64,000 nt of DNA from contig CM031561.1 in NCBI GenBank assembly GCA_018466975.1, positions 4,650,001 to 4,714,000 on the forward strand. Direction: 5' to 3'. Of this stretch, positions 1 to 11,304 are shown one piece after another. The notes under the pieces are model-generated. The model worked only from the letters and a program-made list of their open reading frames with translations. It was not told the origin of the DNA and searched no databases. The position numbers were made by a program, and so were the translations under genes. Each line of letters starts with the position of its first letter. Within the stretch, counting starts at the first letter, position 1. The DNA is from Sparassis latifolia (Eukaryota; Basidiomycota; Agaricomycetes; Polyporales; Sparassidaceae).

Positions 1-1823
1 CACCGCAGCCTCTGAAGTGGCTTTTTGGGTGCAAGATAAATGTTCTTCCATTATTACTTCGATACCTGTTATTCTGTCTGGTGTGGAGGTTTGTCACGGA
101 AGTTACACTTCTAGATGTCCGGTTAATGGTGTGTTTCTCATACTGGAGTATACTTGCCTACTCGATTTCAATTGGAGTGGATTTTAGGTCTTGTATCAGT
201 GGAATTGTACGCACCGGTTTCTATCTGAATCTGCATGTACTCGCGAACGTCGACGAACGCCTTTTCTCTAAGACTGAAGTGCGATGTTCCGGGACAGGAG
301 CCATCACTGCTTGAGACTATTGTTGTATATTTTGCCTATTCCACAATGATGCTTCGTATGTGTATGCTTTGATTCTGGAAAACTGTATTCTGCAGACGAC
401 ATCCGCCAGATTCTGACTGTGGTGAAATCTCCGATACACAAGCCTAAGCGGATGCGGTGAGTCATCATCTATCTGGTACATCGTATGCGCTTTCCAACGG
501 TGGACTACCCAACGATGACTATGTTGTGCTGCAAGTTCAACATTATTCAGTATCCAATTTGAGTCGAGGTTGTGTGAGTCGAAGGTATGTCTTCAAAGGC
601 GGCGAACGAGCCCTTTATACTTATGAGCTGGTCCGACCGTTGCCATTGAGTATCGCAGCACGCTCGTTTCGGGAATGCACCTATCGCTGCGGCTGCCACG
701 GTGAGATGAAATATCGCTGGGAAAAGCTTGATCATAACTTCTACGGAGGTAGATTCTAACGTATAGTCGCGGGTCATGACTCATAGAACACAAGAACGAA
801 GGCATGACGGTCTTTCGGCCCCGTTCAATGTATCTGCAACGTACCATGAATTGACAGCTATCTCACTAGCGTATTCTCAGCTCACTGTAACTGGAAGCAT
901 GATTCCCCTTCAGCCCACCTAAATACAAGACGTGGTACATCCAATGATTTGGAGAGTAGACGATTTCGTTCGCCAGGCACAAATACATCAGACACCATGG
1001 AACAAGACGAGAGATGGATTTACCTCTCAAGCTGAGGTGTTTCTGAGGCGAGAGGATGTGCAACAAATGCACAGTTTTCGACGGAGCCAGCTTGAGTGGA
1101 AAACAGGCGGTTCGTGGAATAGACGAACAGGATAAGGCAACCTGAATGAACTGTCGGAACCCGAGCCACAGTCTCTAGCAGGAATTGATAGCAATTTTTG
1201 CTCATGGAAATTAATCTATGAATCTGAATATTCCGATGCCTGTCACAGGAACTATGACGTCTTCCTCCGTGTCAAGGGGTCAATATTTCAATTGCCAAGC
1301 TAATCATGTCGAACGTGGATTGTTGTCGCCGGAGGACTTTGAACTACAGGTCAACAATGCAATTTCTCAGCCAGACGTACCTGGCGAGTAATGGAAGGTC
1401 CGAATCTGGCTAAAGCCGTGAGGATTCCACGGAATGACAACTAAACTTATCATGCAATTAAGCGATACCAGTTCTTCGGACATATGGAGTGCATGAGCGG
1501 GATATGTGCAAGAAGTAGAACACGTTTCCGACACAGTTAAAAGACCAGACCTAACGATAGAGACGTTCCTTGCGAGCTTGTCCTGAGAGGGAACCACGTG
1601 AAGTCCCGGGAAAACTTAGTACTGCTTCGTCATAGCTGACGCTTGGAACTTGCGAGCACTGGGAAAAATGCAGACAAACCTCAGAAAAGAAGAGGGGTTG
1701 AGTTGTGCGCTCATGCAAAAGCTGGGTAAAGGAGTTTAGGTGGACAACGCAAATCTTCTGCGATATCGCGATCCGAGATTGCGCACCAATTAGACGCCGC
1801 CAGTTTTCGATTTGGCGAAAAAC

Positions 1824-1835
1824 CCCTAACCCTAA
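1824..1835. repeat. Interstitial telomere-like dimer
   Basis: The sequence CCCTAACCCTAA is two units of the usual fungal telomere repeat. It is followed shortly by AAGGGTTT-like sequence. A second dimer, in the other orientation, lies at 50872-50883. Two units are too few to call a telomere scar with certainty. Confidence 0.4.
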
Positions 1836-2895
1836 GATAAGGGTTTAATGTGTCTCGGGGGTAGAAAGGTATAAGGAAGGTAGCCGTCACCTTCTATCTT
1901 ACTCCCGCCCTCTGCAAACGTTTGAAGGGTGTTTCAAAGTTCTTCATGGCTTACTACTATGGGTTACCACTTCGGCAGTTTTCCCATGTATAAGGAAGAT
2001 TTGGGTCAAACGTCCTAAGCGGTGGGAATTTGACCTGAGAAGATGCGCGGCTACCCTACATTTTTTACATTTTCCCCTCATATGGGGGCCGACTTACAGG
2101 CTCTGCCGAGTGAGTGATAACCGGTAACCCATAGTATCGTTACCCGGGTGTTGCAATTTCGTCCTTTCGCCACATTCCGCTGCACTAAAAATCAGTAAAC
2201 AATATGCAGTAGATGTGTATGATTTCAAATACCTTGGCCGAGCAACTTGGGGGTCCAGACGTCCAACTGGGATGGAAAGGGTGCAAAGTCGGGAGTGATT
2301 CAGGTGTGACAATGAAGTACATTATTTTAAACTCCGACTATAGGGAGAACAAGGGAACGGCACGTCGGCAAGCATGACGATCTGTGACAGATTCGGCGCG
2401 CTTGCAAACAAGTCTCTTCTTTGACAAAAAGATTATCTCCCTCAATTTTGAGTTTCTCGCCAATCGCTCTAGCCAATCGACTCCACTCATGAAAAGAAAC
2501 ATTTCTGCCAAAGGGATAAGAAATCGGACAAATTTTAGGCACTAAGCTTTTCTTGTTTAAAAATAGCGGTGACTACACGATATTCTCACCAGTTCTAGGT
2601 AGGTTACCGGCCATGGTCCTCATTCAGGAACGCCGGGTTGTTGTAATGACCTGTAATGACGCGAGCGTCTATCAGATCCAGATCTATGTGGGCGCTCACT
2701 TGAACAGGGAATATTAATGCGACTTCGCTCCATTTGGAGGCCTGCCGCTTCTCGCCTTCCCACATACAAGCGCGGTGACAACATTATGGCACATGTTCGA
2801 CGTCAGAAAAGGAGACCTTTCTATGTCAATCTAACGACTGAGATCTGTATGCTGCGGTTTCTGTTGCACTGGTGAAGAGGCAGGTACTGATGTGG

Positions 2896-2905
2896 TATAA
2901 CTATA
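2896..2905 (+). promoter_or_regulatory. TATA-like box
   Basis: TATAACTATA lies about 80 bases before the ATG at 2979, a fitting distance for a core promoter of the gene that follows. The call rests on position and sequence only. Confidence 0.35.
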
Positions 2906-2978
2906 AGAGGATACCTTCAGCACTGGGCCAAACATCCACCATCCTGTTGCTTATCTTTGTTCTGCCAAATCTGCTACC

Positions 2979-4409
2979 ATGCCACGCTCATCCACTACTT
3001 CTCCCCGTAGGCCTCGTTTCTCGGCTAAGTTCGCTCTTCTGAAGTCAGAGCTCTGCCGGATTCATTTCCTCCCTACGTATAATGAGAGGAGTCACAAGTT
3101 GGTCCCGATGCCTTAGTATGTGGTTGCCTCTTTATTCGAGTTTCGTGCCTTGTATTGACGCATTTCATAGCCCTGCATACCCGAATGGCGACGCTGTCAC
3201 TCCGTATTTGTTGGACTTCTATGCGGAGATGTACGAGTGGGAGAAGCCTCGCTGCCTGTGCGGACACCTCCCCGGTCGCAGTTCTCACCCGTGCCAGATT
3301 AAAATCCCCGAGTCCGACAAGTCATTGAACAAGGGCCGTCCTGTTCTTATATGCTCTCATTTTCTCTGTCCCATGTTCGGTTTGTCCCTTTCTCATCATG
3401 TTTGGTGTCTACTGATCAATTGCTGTTATGCAACCCCAGTGGACCTGTATGATCTCCTGGAGGAGAATCCTGATTTGGAACGGAGAACATACCCTCTTCG
3501 CGAAGGTATGTGCTTTCTCTCGGTGATTTGTCTCATATGGTGAACTTAGTTGGCTATTGCGCAGCCGACCGCCCATCCAGCCAGATCACAGGGATGGCCC
3601 GTAGTTGTTCGGCCCCACCATCTCGCGCGCAGCAAAGATTCGGCTCAGCGATAAGGACAGTTAGCAACAAAGGTATGAATGTCTACTCCAATGTTGATGA
3701 TATAATGCATGATGTTGTTCGCCTTCATTCCCTCACATAATCTGATATATCTACCATGCAGATATCGTCGTTGAACATTCATCTCCGTCTCTGCTGGCTC
3801 AACTGAGTGGAGTGAGTAGTCAATTCGACTGGCAGCCTCCTTTCAAGCAAGCGTCGCCCACATGTTCCCCCTATGTTCACGGTGATCATCCCCTCCATGC
3901 TGCTGTACCCCAAGAGCTCTGCAGTGCACCTTCATCCAGCTCATCTTTGACTCAAAACTCTATGAGCTCCCCTCCTCTTAGCCAGTATGGGGCACGTCAA
4001 GAAACCCGGCAGGAGCTTGGTCCGGATGACCCACAGCCTCCCAACTGTGAGATAGTTTTGTCTCTAGTTGTACTCATGTAATCGCTCATTCTGCTCATCA
4101 GGCTATGACCACGGCTATCTTGACAGCCTCGAGCGCTTTTGGTCACTGCCTCCGAGCATCAACACTCTAGCTTACCAAGTCGAAGCACCATCCGTGAATG
4201 AGGCTTCCCGGCTCTTCAGCCTGCTAGATGCTACTGTGGACCCAGGTGTCAGGTACACAGAATTAACCCGCATCCTCACTCGCTGCCCGTTCTGCGAGAA
4301 GTTAATGTCGCATCGCGCACTTTATTCTCCTGGCCATGCATGCTCTGAGTACTTCACGACAGCGAAGGTTGGCACCAAGCGACACTATGTAGATTTGACG
4401 ACACCGTGA
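2979..4409 (+). CDS. Hypothetical protein, six exons
   Basis: I do not recognise the family. A spliced model keeps frame throughout: exons 2979-3115, 3171-3379, 3440-3505, 3565-3672, 3762-4046 and 4102-4409, giving 370 residues. All introns begin GT and end AG and are 51-89 bases long, which is normal for agaricomycetes. The N-terminus is basic and serine/proline-rich (MPRSSTTSPRRPRF). A central segment has closely set cysteines (RCLCGH...HPC). The C-terminal exon has a CPFC pair followed by histidine and cysteine (CPFCEKLMSH...GHAC), so a small metal-binding fold is possible. The middle exon is rich in Ser, Pro and Gln and is probably disordered. A TATA-like box lies about 80 bases upstream. 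The consistent phases argue for a real gene; the function is unknown. The small intron at 3380-3439 is the least certain. Confidence 0.6.
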
Positions 4410-5224
4410 ATTCATTTACGGGGTTGTAGATAAAGCTCATTTCTTGGAGTATCGATAATTTGACATACTTCTTGAATAAAATACTTGCAACTGAAGATAT
4501 AATTTATTTCATCCTCCGTATAGTTGAATGCTTGAGCTCCTTACACAGTATGACCGCCATCCTGTTGTAACTAGTACATACTTTGCATAGCCCGAAGCCG
4601 CATCATCTCTCGTGCCTATTATGACGCGATCTTCAAAAAATTAATCCCGCGCACACTTTTTCTGTCACCGCGCACCTTTTGAACTTCGGCGCTTAAGCAG
4701 GTGTCTCGGGATAAGTCGGGAGTGCCCCGCGTCTTCCCGTCGTTTGTCGGGCATGTCAGACATTAAAATCTAGCAAAATTATTGTAAAAAAATGACAAAG
4801 TCCGCAAGACTTGCCAGTGAAGCTTCAAAACCATAGCGTCTAAAATAAATACACGAAGAAGGTTCAAACTCAAGGTCTCGGAATCAAATCACATCACATA
4901 CATTAACCTCACCACCCAACCAGCTGGTTTACATGGATGCAGTTCTATTTCACAACTCGAAAGGCTGCCAGGCGGCAGCGGAACTTGCTCGGAGACGAGG
5001 GCAGACAGTGCCACAAAACAAATAGTGCACAACAACTGTGTAAAAAGGACACTTTCACTTTTGGGTCGGGAGAGCTTGCTCTCCGAGCAAGAACAGGCTT
5101 ACAACACAGTTCGTGGGGCTAGGGAAAGTCACAGGGCGGAGTTGGTGCGGAGTATTTGCTTGCTGCGGTTTGAACCCTCTCTCATCTCCGCTGCTGCTCC
5201 GCTTCCATCTCCCTGCCTTTGAGA
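4410..5224. other. Intergenic, AT-rich then GC-rich
   Basis: Downstream of the hypothetical gene the sequence is AT-rich, with no motif-bearing frame. Near 5073-5091 a small perfect hairpin (CTTGCTC/GAGCAAG) is visible. No gene is supported. Confidence 0.4.
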
Positions 5225-5737
5225 ATGGCGCACTGCTCGGGCTCCCCACTGTTGGCCGAAGACAACGGACGCGAAGATCGCTTTGGAAGGCTAGCCCCGT
5301 TGGTGAGGAGGCCAACCTCGGACCAGAACTGTGGAGGGCCGACATTTGGCCAGGACCGTGGAGGGCCGATGTTTGACCGAGACCATGGAGGGCCGATGTT
5401 TGACCAGCACCGCGGATCGTGGGTGTGCAGGGCTTGGCTTGCCGATGACTCACGACGACTTGCAGGGACCGTGGATGAGGACCGTGGATGGCCGATGATG
5501 AGGACTATTTGGATGGCCGACCTGGACCATCAAGATGCCGGGACACTCACGGAATGGCCGCTGGGGTCGAGCGATAAGGTGCGGGTGTTGCGTCGGTACA
5601 CTCTGTGGATTCGGGATTTGTGCTCGCCATGCCCACCTACGATGTGGAACCTGGGGTGTAGCCATATGGGCACGGTTTTCGTAGATAATGCAGATAGATT
5701 TACATTACAGCAAAAAATGGATATGTTTTCTTTTTAG
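5225..5737 (+). CDS. Doubtful ORF with 9-residue repeats
   Basis: An open frame of about 170 codons starts at the ATG at 5225. It contains three in-phase copies of a nine-residue unit around GGPMFD, made by a 27-base tandem repeat at 5331-5411. Degenerate echoes (GGATGGCCGA) continue to about 5520. No family is recognised and no introns are needed. The frame may be open only because the 27-base repeat happens to lack stops; a longish frame is also open on the opposite strand. Expression evidence is lacking. Confidence 0.25.
   Translation: MAHCSGSPLLAEDNGREDRFGRLAPLVRRPTSDQNCGGPTFGQDRGGPMFDRDHGGPMFDQHRGSWVCRAWLADDSRRLAGTVDEDRGWPMMRTIWMADLDHQDAGTLTEWPLGSSDKVRVLRRYTLWIRDLCSPCPPTMWNLGCSHMGTVFVDNADRFTLQQKMDMFSF
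5331..5411. repeat. 27-base tandem repeat, three copies
   Basis: Three consecutive units start at 5331, 5358 and 5385. Each carries GGAGGGCCGA followed by a TTTG-rich stretch. Units two and three differ at a few positions, and unit one is more diverged. Confidence 0.8.
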
Positions 5738-6209
5738 CACTATGTGGGATCAATTATAATGCCTGATCCTTGTGGAAATGCATATGCTCTTACAAGTTCA
5801 AGCTGTGCTGACTGCGATAACCCCACAGCATGCCGATGCTTCAGTTAGATGTTCAGCAACTCAACTGTCCTATAAAAGGCCTGACCAGAATGAACGCAAG
5901 ACTGATGCATAGTGCGGAAATTGTTTACATTACAATCGTAGCTAATGCCTTGTCACACCCTCATGGATTTCCTGATGGGGAGAGCATTACATACCCCCTC
6001 CGCTCTACACGACTTTCACCAGTTGTTCTGCTCCCTCTCTTTCTGTCCATTTTCGGTAAGTCGCACGTGAATGTCTGGTCACGAGACTAATCGTCACCGG
6101 GATCGGAGCTCTTAGTTGATTCGCGGGGGTCCCGGCATGTCCCGCCGCTGCCGCCTCCCGCCCTTTCTGCTCAACTTTTCCAGAGCTTTCCATGTCACGA
6201 CATATCACG
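5738..6209. other. Intergenic, no gene seen
   Basis: No recognisable coding sequence. It ends at the left tip of the foldback element. Confidence 0.4.
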
Positions 6210-6760
6210 CACAAGGCACATTCCACCTTTTTTCCTGGGGAAAAACCTGGGGAAAACGACAAAGTAAGTCTCCGGGAAATCTCCGGGAAAAACTGAGAAA
6301 AAAATAGTGTAAATCCTGGGGAAAAACCGTGACCCAGAAAAAGCAACAGATTTCTCGGAGAAAAAACCTTTGTTTCCAAATCGGGATTTCTGCAACATCA
6401 GGAAAAGTCAACTGTTGGTTAGCTCCCTTATTGCCTTAATTAAGGAGGTCTGCTTCCTTATTTGGCCAATTAAGGTGAATAAGGAATAATAATAATGAGG
6501 ATCTCCTTACAATTTCCTTAATCAAGGAAATAATCTGGGTAAGCAAGAGTTGACTTTTGCTGATGAAGATGTATGCGGAAATCCTGATTTGGAAACAAAG
6601 GTTTTTTCTCCGAGAAATCTGTTGCTTTTTCTGGGTCACGGGTTTTCTACAGGATTTACACTATTGTTTTCTCACAGTTTTTCCTGGATATTTCCGGGAG
6701 ACTTACTTTGTTGTTTTCCCCAGGTTTTTCCCCAGGAAAAAAGGTGGAATGCGCCTTGTG
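6210..6760. mobile_element. Foldback MITE-like element, copy 1
   Basis: The 551-base element begins CACAAGGCAC and ends GCGCCTTGTG. Its two ends are long, nearly perfect inverted repeats of about 210 bases around a short asymmetric core rich in AATAAT and CCTTAATT. It has no transposase gene. The open frames inside the arms are a by-product of the palindrome. Flanks are ACG on the left and ATG on the right, a possible imperfect 3-base target duplication. A second copy at 52804-53352 has its core in the opposite orientation and a clear CTA duplication. The short TIR-to-TIR length, lack of coding sequence and 3-base duplication fit a non-autonomous DNA transposon. The superfamily is not settled: CACTA or PIF/Harbinger-like are options. 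Confidence 0.85.
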
Positions 6761-7327
6761 ATGCGATGGTGACCTCCATTTACATGGTTTCCTCACATTT
6801 GGTAGTGTACATGTGTATTTATTAACTAGATACCTGAGAAAAATCCTAGAAATTGTTCATAAATCGGTGATTATGTAATAAAACGTTGATTTCGCCAGTC
6901 TAATCCCTTAGGTGGCCGAGTACTTCCCACGCCCCGTATCCATATTCGGAAATAGCAATACCTGCTCCCCGCTTCTGATCGCTATTTACCCTACTCCCTA
7001 CCATTCCCTGCCACTGTTTAGCCAGCCGCCGCTCGTTGTGCTCGTGCGTAGCTCCCAATGGCTCAGCGATGCAGCCAGAGGGTCGTGATGCCGACACGAC
7101 TAGCTGGTGTGCCGTGCGTAACATGGCGACGATTACTTGCCCTCGTCGATTGTTTCGCAGACGTAGCGTGTATGAATCGACATCTACACCTGTTGGTCTC
7201 TGGCGAGCGATGCTGCTCGTCCGATCGTCAGCATGCAAGCTGTATGCCCTCCCCGTAGTGAGTCATTTTAGCTACGCGCACACGTCAGCTTCAAATTTCC
7301 ATCGGCTAACGCTCGATGTAGGGCTTT
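6761..7327. other. Intergenic, no supported gene
   Basis: Open frames overlap on both strands from about 6900 to 7260 but none carries a recognisable domain. Confidence 0.35.
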
Positions 7328-8077
7328 ATGCCGGTGATAGAGTTGATCTCGAAAAAAGTCGTCGACACCGAGTTTCCACCGCGTTATCTTTCCAAGGCAT
7401 CTCGGAACTCGATCTTCAAGAAGCAACGCATAGACGTTGAACTCTCCTGCGTGGACACTGCCCTTCCTCCGCTTGCTGAAGATGCCGAGGTGGAGGCATG
7501 CAGTGGATATATCCCTCCCACCCAGCGTGCCGTGCAAGAAGCAAATGAGGATCTCGATCAAGATGGCAGAAGCAAAGTCGTAGACATTCCTCACATGTGT
7601 CTCATTTTTTCAGACGATGGATATCTCGAGGTCTTCTCCGCAGGTAGAGAAGGAGTCCGTCATTCATGTGGTCACGAAGTTCTTGGTACCGCAGCTTGCA
7701 GCGTTACGCCCGAACCTATCGACTATGAGGGCCTTACCGCACAGCTCACTCAGGCGGTCAAGCCTCATATATCTCAACTCATCGATTTCGCACCGGACAA
7801 GCGGGGGACAGCAGGCCTCATCGTTGACAGTTTCATCCCTATCCTGCATTCCTTGCATGCAGAATTCCCTACGTTCGACGCGATGCAAAGACTTATCGTT
7901 GGTAGGCTTGCTACCGAGGTGCGCAAGATGCGATCGAGATCGAGACCACTATTGCTCAACACAAAAATGACATGTTGCACAAACATGTCCATCGTTCAGT
8001 TCGAGCCAGAACCTCTGTCTTTGCATTCTCAATGGCTGCGGTCAGCTTGGGGGCCCGGTGCGTGGACTATGCAATGA
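7328..8077 (+). CDS. Unrecognised ORF, about 249 codons
   Basis: This is a single uninterrupted frame in a region of average base composition, long enough to be unlikely by chance alone. I do not recognise the family. The first third is acidic and polar. The part from about 7700 to 7940 has amphipathic, helix-like sequence (DYEGLTAQLTQAVKPHI) ending in a basic run (RKMRSRSR). A pyrimidine tract and CAG near 7612 and GT/AG pairs near 7644-7697 suggest it may be spliced, in which case the displayed frame is only partly right. It lies just upstream of the chitin-synthase motor relic and could be another decaying gene fragment. The listed first methionine codon (7328) is only the first in-frame ATG. 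Confidence 0.35.
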   Translation: MPVIELISKKVVDTEFPPRYLSKASRNSIFKKQRIDVELSCVDTALPPLAEDAEVEACSGYIPPTQRAVQEANEDLDQDGRSKVVDIPHMCLIFSDDGYLEVFSAGREGVRHSCGHEVLGTAACSVTPEPIDYEGLTAQLTQAVKPHISQLIDFAPDKRGTAGLIVDSFIPILHSLHAEFPTFDAMQRLIVGRLATEVRKMRSRSRPLLLNTKMTCCTNMSIVQFEPEPLSLHSQWLRSAWGPGAWTMQ

Positions 8078-8785
8078 GTTCGTCGTGAAACTCGAACTGC
8101 CAGATGTATTCTCGTCGTCATTGTGCATTTGCAAGAAAGGCCTGTACCGCGCTGTCCGCGGGCCGATCATGAGCCGTGGCCACGTAGACCATCACCATCA
8201 GAGCACTGTCAGGCAAACTTGTAGTGGCGAGGGAGCGGAAGTAGAGGTTGAGTGCTTCTGTGAGGCCACCATGGAACGTCCAGGACTGCTAAGGACTGTA
8301 GGGACTAGGACGTCAATGTGAGCGAGCTGTTACTGGTACGTGACATCTTTCGGGAGAGATCGAAGAGGGTTCGCTGACTCTAGCCTGCGGATTATGTTCA
8401 GCAGAAACCTTTCGTGATGCGCGTCGCAAGACATGTCTGACTTGCAGTGTGCAGAGCAGATCGTGCGATCGAGCTCGCTCACGGCACTCCGCGAGAAGTA
8501 CACCTCGTAGTATGGTCCGTCCGTGCATTATAGATCCAGTTCGCTAAATGCACCCCCACCTTACGGTTCACTTTTGCCATTGGCCATTGGATGACCGGTT
8601 CGTGAAGGTCCAGCATCCCTGCGACTTGGACAGTTGGCGTGTCGGGTACGATTGTCCCCAGCTGATTCCTTTTGATGGGGTTCCCTGTAGACATGACTGT
8701 CTGCAAGGGACTCTCTCATGTGTGTCACCTGTCCAATTGATGTCCATCTTCCCGCCATTTCAAGCTGTATGCCTCGCGAGATGGT
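8078..8785. other. Degenerate stretch before motor relic
   Basis: This should hold the N-terminal (P-loop) half of the myosin motor if the downstream relic were complete. I could not read any such motif on the + strand, so that part is missing or unrecognisable. Confidence 0.35.
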
Positions 8786-9640
8786 TTGTGCATCTGGGAT
8801 GAGGATGCCGTGCGGTTGGATCAGTTGAAGGTGGCGTTGAAGAACGTGGGATTCTCGAAAAGACATGTTGTGCAGAAGTGCCAGCTGGTTGCTGCTATTC
8901 TCCATCTGGGTAACCTGGAATTCCATACCGATCGCTCTCGCAATGAAGACGCTGCTGTTGTGGGCAACACGGATGTCCTCGATATCGTCGCAGATTTCTT
9001 GGACGTGCAGCCGGAAGCTTTGGAGGCTGCGCTATCGTACAGAACGAAGATGGGGAAGAAGGAACTATGTACAATCTTCCTGGATCCCGACGGTGCCTCT
9101 GATAACCGAGATGAACTCGTGAAGCCGCTATACTCCCTCCTGTTTGCATGGTTGAACAAACACGTCAACCAACACCTTTGCCACGACGACTTCAATATGT
9201 TCATCGGACTGTTTGACTTACCCGGCCCCCAGAACATGACTAGCCGGCCGAACTCCCTAGATCAGTTCTGCATCAACTTCGCTAACAAGCGGTTACAGAA
9301 CTTCACACAGAAGAAGCTGTTCGAGCGCCACGTCTGCGAGTACACGACAGAGGGTATCTCCCGCTTCGTTCTCCAGGTGCCATATTTCGACAACTCCGCG
9401 TGTCTCCGCTTATTGCAGCACAAGCCTGGGGGTCTCATTCACGTCATGGATGACCAGGCGAGGCATCAATGGACCACATCATGCCCGAGTCGTTCGCGAA
9501 GCAATGGGGTAATCACTCGTCCTTCAAGGCAGGCACGATGGATTCAGGTTTCCCCACGTTTACTGTTAATCACTTGCAGTCCAGTTACTGCATGGACGGA
9601 TGGCCTCGGCCCTGATTGGTCCTTCAAATAGACAGTTCAG
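8786..9640 (+). pseudogene. Myosin-motor chitin synthase fragment
   Basis: The readable protein matches the C-terminal half of the myosin-motor-like domain of fungal class V/VII chitin synthases (CsmA/Mcs1 type). These enzymes make cell-wall chitin at growing tips. Diagnostic stretches include QLVAAILHLGNLEF, FIGLFDLPGPQNM, NSLDQFCINFANKRLQNF, PYFDNSACLRLL and GGLIHVMDDQAR. After about 9463 the match shifts to another frame (WGNHSSFKAG, GFPTFTVNH). Near 9580 it returns to the first frame (PVTAWTDG). There are therefore at least two frameshifts. The N-terminal motor half with the P-loop is not found upstream. The whole glycosyltransferase part (QRRRW-type motifs) is absent downstream. It is a truncated relic and cannot encode a functional enzyme. 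Confidence 0.85.
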
Positions 9641-10255
9641 ATGCGATGGAACAATCGTATGGGATGGTCCACCACAGAAGAGCAGCCACGCACACGATAC
9701 GCTTCTCCCGCAGGCCATATGCTCTGTGAGGGGATACAGGCTGCAATTTTCTCTGAATTTCAGTAGATCGGGTTCGCAACTTGCTCGAAGTCGTCCATTT
9801 GCCCCGAAACTTCAAGGTGCTCACGACCTCAACCTACAGAGGGGATTTAGGCAAATTTTTGGCGACGATGCGTTCGCATAGTTCGACTGCTCCTACGTTG
9901 TAGACTAGTAAGATCATTCCCCACTCCAAGTAAATCTGTATGAATAATTCGATTGTACGCTACTTCCAGGACTGTTTCCACAGTGGCATGACTCGTCGCA
10001 TGGGTCATCTCAGAGCTCCCACCATACGAGCGCGAATTCGACCGCAAAGGCCCGACCATCGACTTCAAGCACTGACACAACCAGTGTGTTCCTTTACCTG
10101 CCTGCTGCCTCTCCCTAATGGCTCCTGCAGATTGACTATCCCATTCAATATGCAGGATCAGCAGTTTCCTCAACTGGACTGTTTCGCTTTTCGTGCCGCT
10201 CACGGTGACTGGAGCGATAGGCTGCTTTAGGCGCTCAGTTATGGAAATTCACCCA
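9641..10255. other. No supported gene
   Basis: Sequence following the motor relic. Small frames on both strands have no recognisable motif. Confidence 0.35.
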
Positions 10256-10700
10256 CTATGCGGGAGCTGTCCAACATGCCGCCAATCCCATCACTTTCGA
10301 GTCTGCGACTACCGCCGGACTACATGGGGCTGCCAACTCCCGACTGTGTCGATCTCCTGAAGATGATCGATGGCGCGCAGAACGACATTTCCAGAACGCG
10401 TATATGTCTTCCCTCAGGCCTGGCTCTGGCTCTGCTGCAGCTATCTCCACCCCTGCTACCACGCCGATGTCCATGCCTACCGCGTCACTCATGTCCACTC
10501 CCGCAGCAGCACCGCCGACCTCAGACATGCCCGCCTCCTCCGCCTTCCTGTCCTTGACATCCGCTCCGGCCTTCGTTAACTTCCCCGAGCCCTTCACCGC
10601 ATACGTCCTCCCCTGTACCAGATGTCCGTCTTCAATCACCCTCTCCCCCAAGCTAGAAACGTACCCCACCTCTCGGGCACAACATGCTTTGGGAGACTAA
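10256..10700 (+). other. Ala/Pro/Thr-rich coding-like relic
   Basis: Two + strand frames look protein-like. One reads FTHYAGAVQHAAN near 10245, a string reminiscent of a myosin tail-end motif. The frame from 10404 is an Ala/Pro/Ser/Thr-rich low-complexity stretch (MSMPTASLMSTPAAAPP). The opposite strand is also open, as is usual for such composition. It might be the remaining decayed part of the upstream chitin-synthase gene or of an unrelated gene. I cannot decide. Confidence 0.25.
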
Positions 10701-11304
10701 GTAGAGTCCCTTTGTCCGAGAAAGAGAGGGCGTTCATTGGGGAAGGGCCGGCCATTGCTCGTCGTCTCTAATGAATTAATGACGACTACAACATGGCCCC
10801 ACCCTTTGTGACCTGGTGAGCAGCGTTAGCAGTGCACGGTACCCTCAGTCAATGATCGATGCCATTATTGGCGGTCATTGGTTTTTTGGATGGCACCTCT
10901 GTCTTTCCATGTTTCTATGCAGTAGTTCCGCTGTAACGGGGTTTCCGAATAGATCATCCTAAGCTTTGACGGTTCCCTTCTTATCCAAGTCTAACGTGTC
11001 AATGGGAGAAGTCCTAGAGTGTCTGCTAACGTTACTTCAGGTTACTTCACGGGTCGAACAAGCAGATGGATTGCCAGTGTAAGTTCGTTATATTACTAAC
11101 CAATCATCCCGTGGACTTGGGCAGCCACCGGTTTACCTATGCCTATTGGATCCATTGTCTGGATGGATGAGGAATAGTGTGCTTACACCAGGGAGTATTT
11201 AAGGCAGTCCGAGCCATGGTGAAGCCGAAGAGCACGTCCGCGGTATCTGTATTTTGCACATCTCTTGCAGCCCCAGTACTCCCTCCCCTCTGTGCCCCTT
11301 CGAA

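Larger units (their letters stand above)
1..2978. other. Left edge, no supported gene
   Basis: No reading frame here resembles a known protein. The open frames are all under about 100 codons, overlap on both strands, and lack plausible splice partners. The only oddity is a two-unit telomere-like run near 1824. The stretch upstream of 2979 is presumably promoter of the next gene. Confidence 0.5.

Noticed and set aside
6195..6772. Several overlapping ORFs of 60-125 codons reading NLLLFLGHGFSPG-like text
   Set aside because: They lie in the palindromic arms of the foldback element, recur in both copies on both strands, and result from the inverted repeats, not from a gene.
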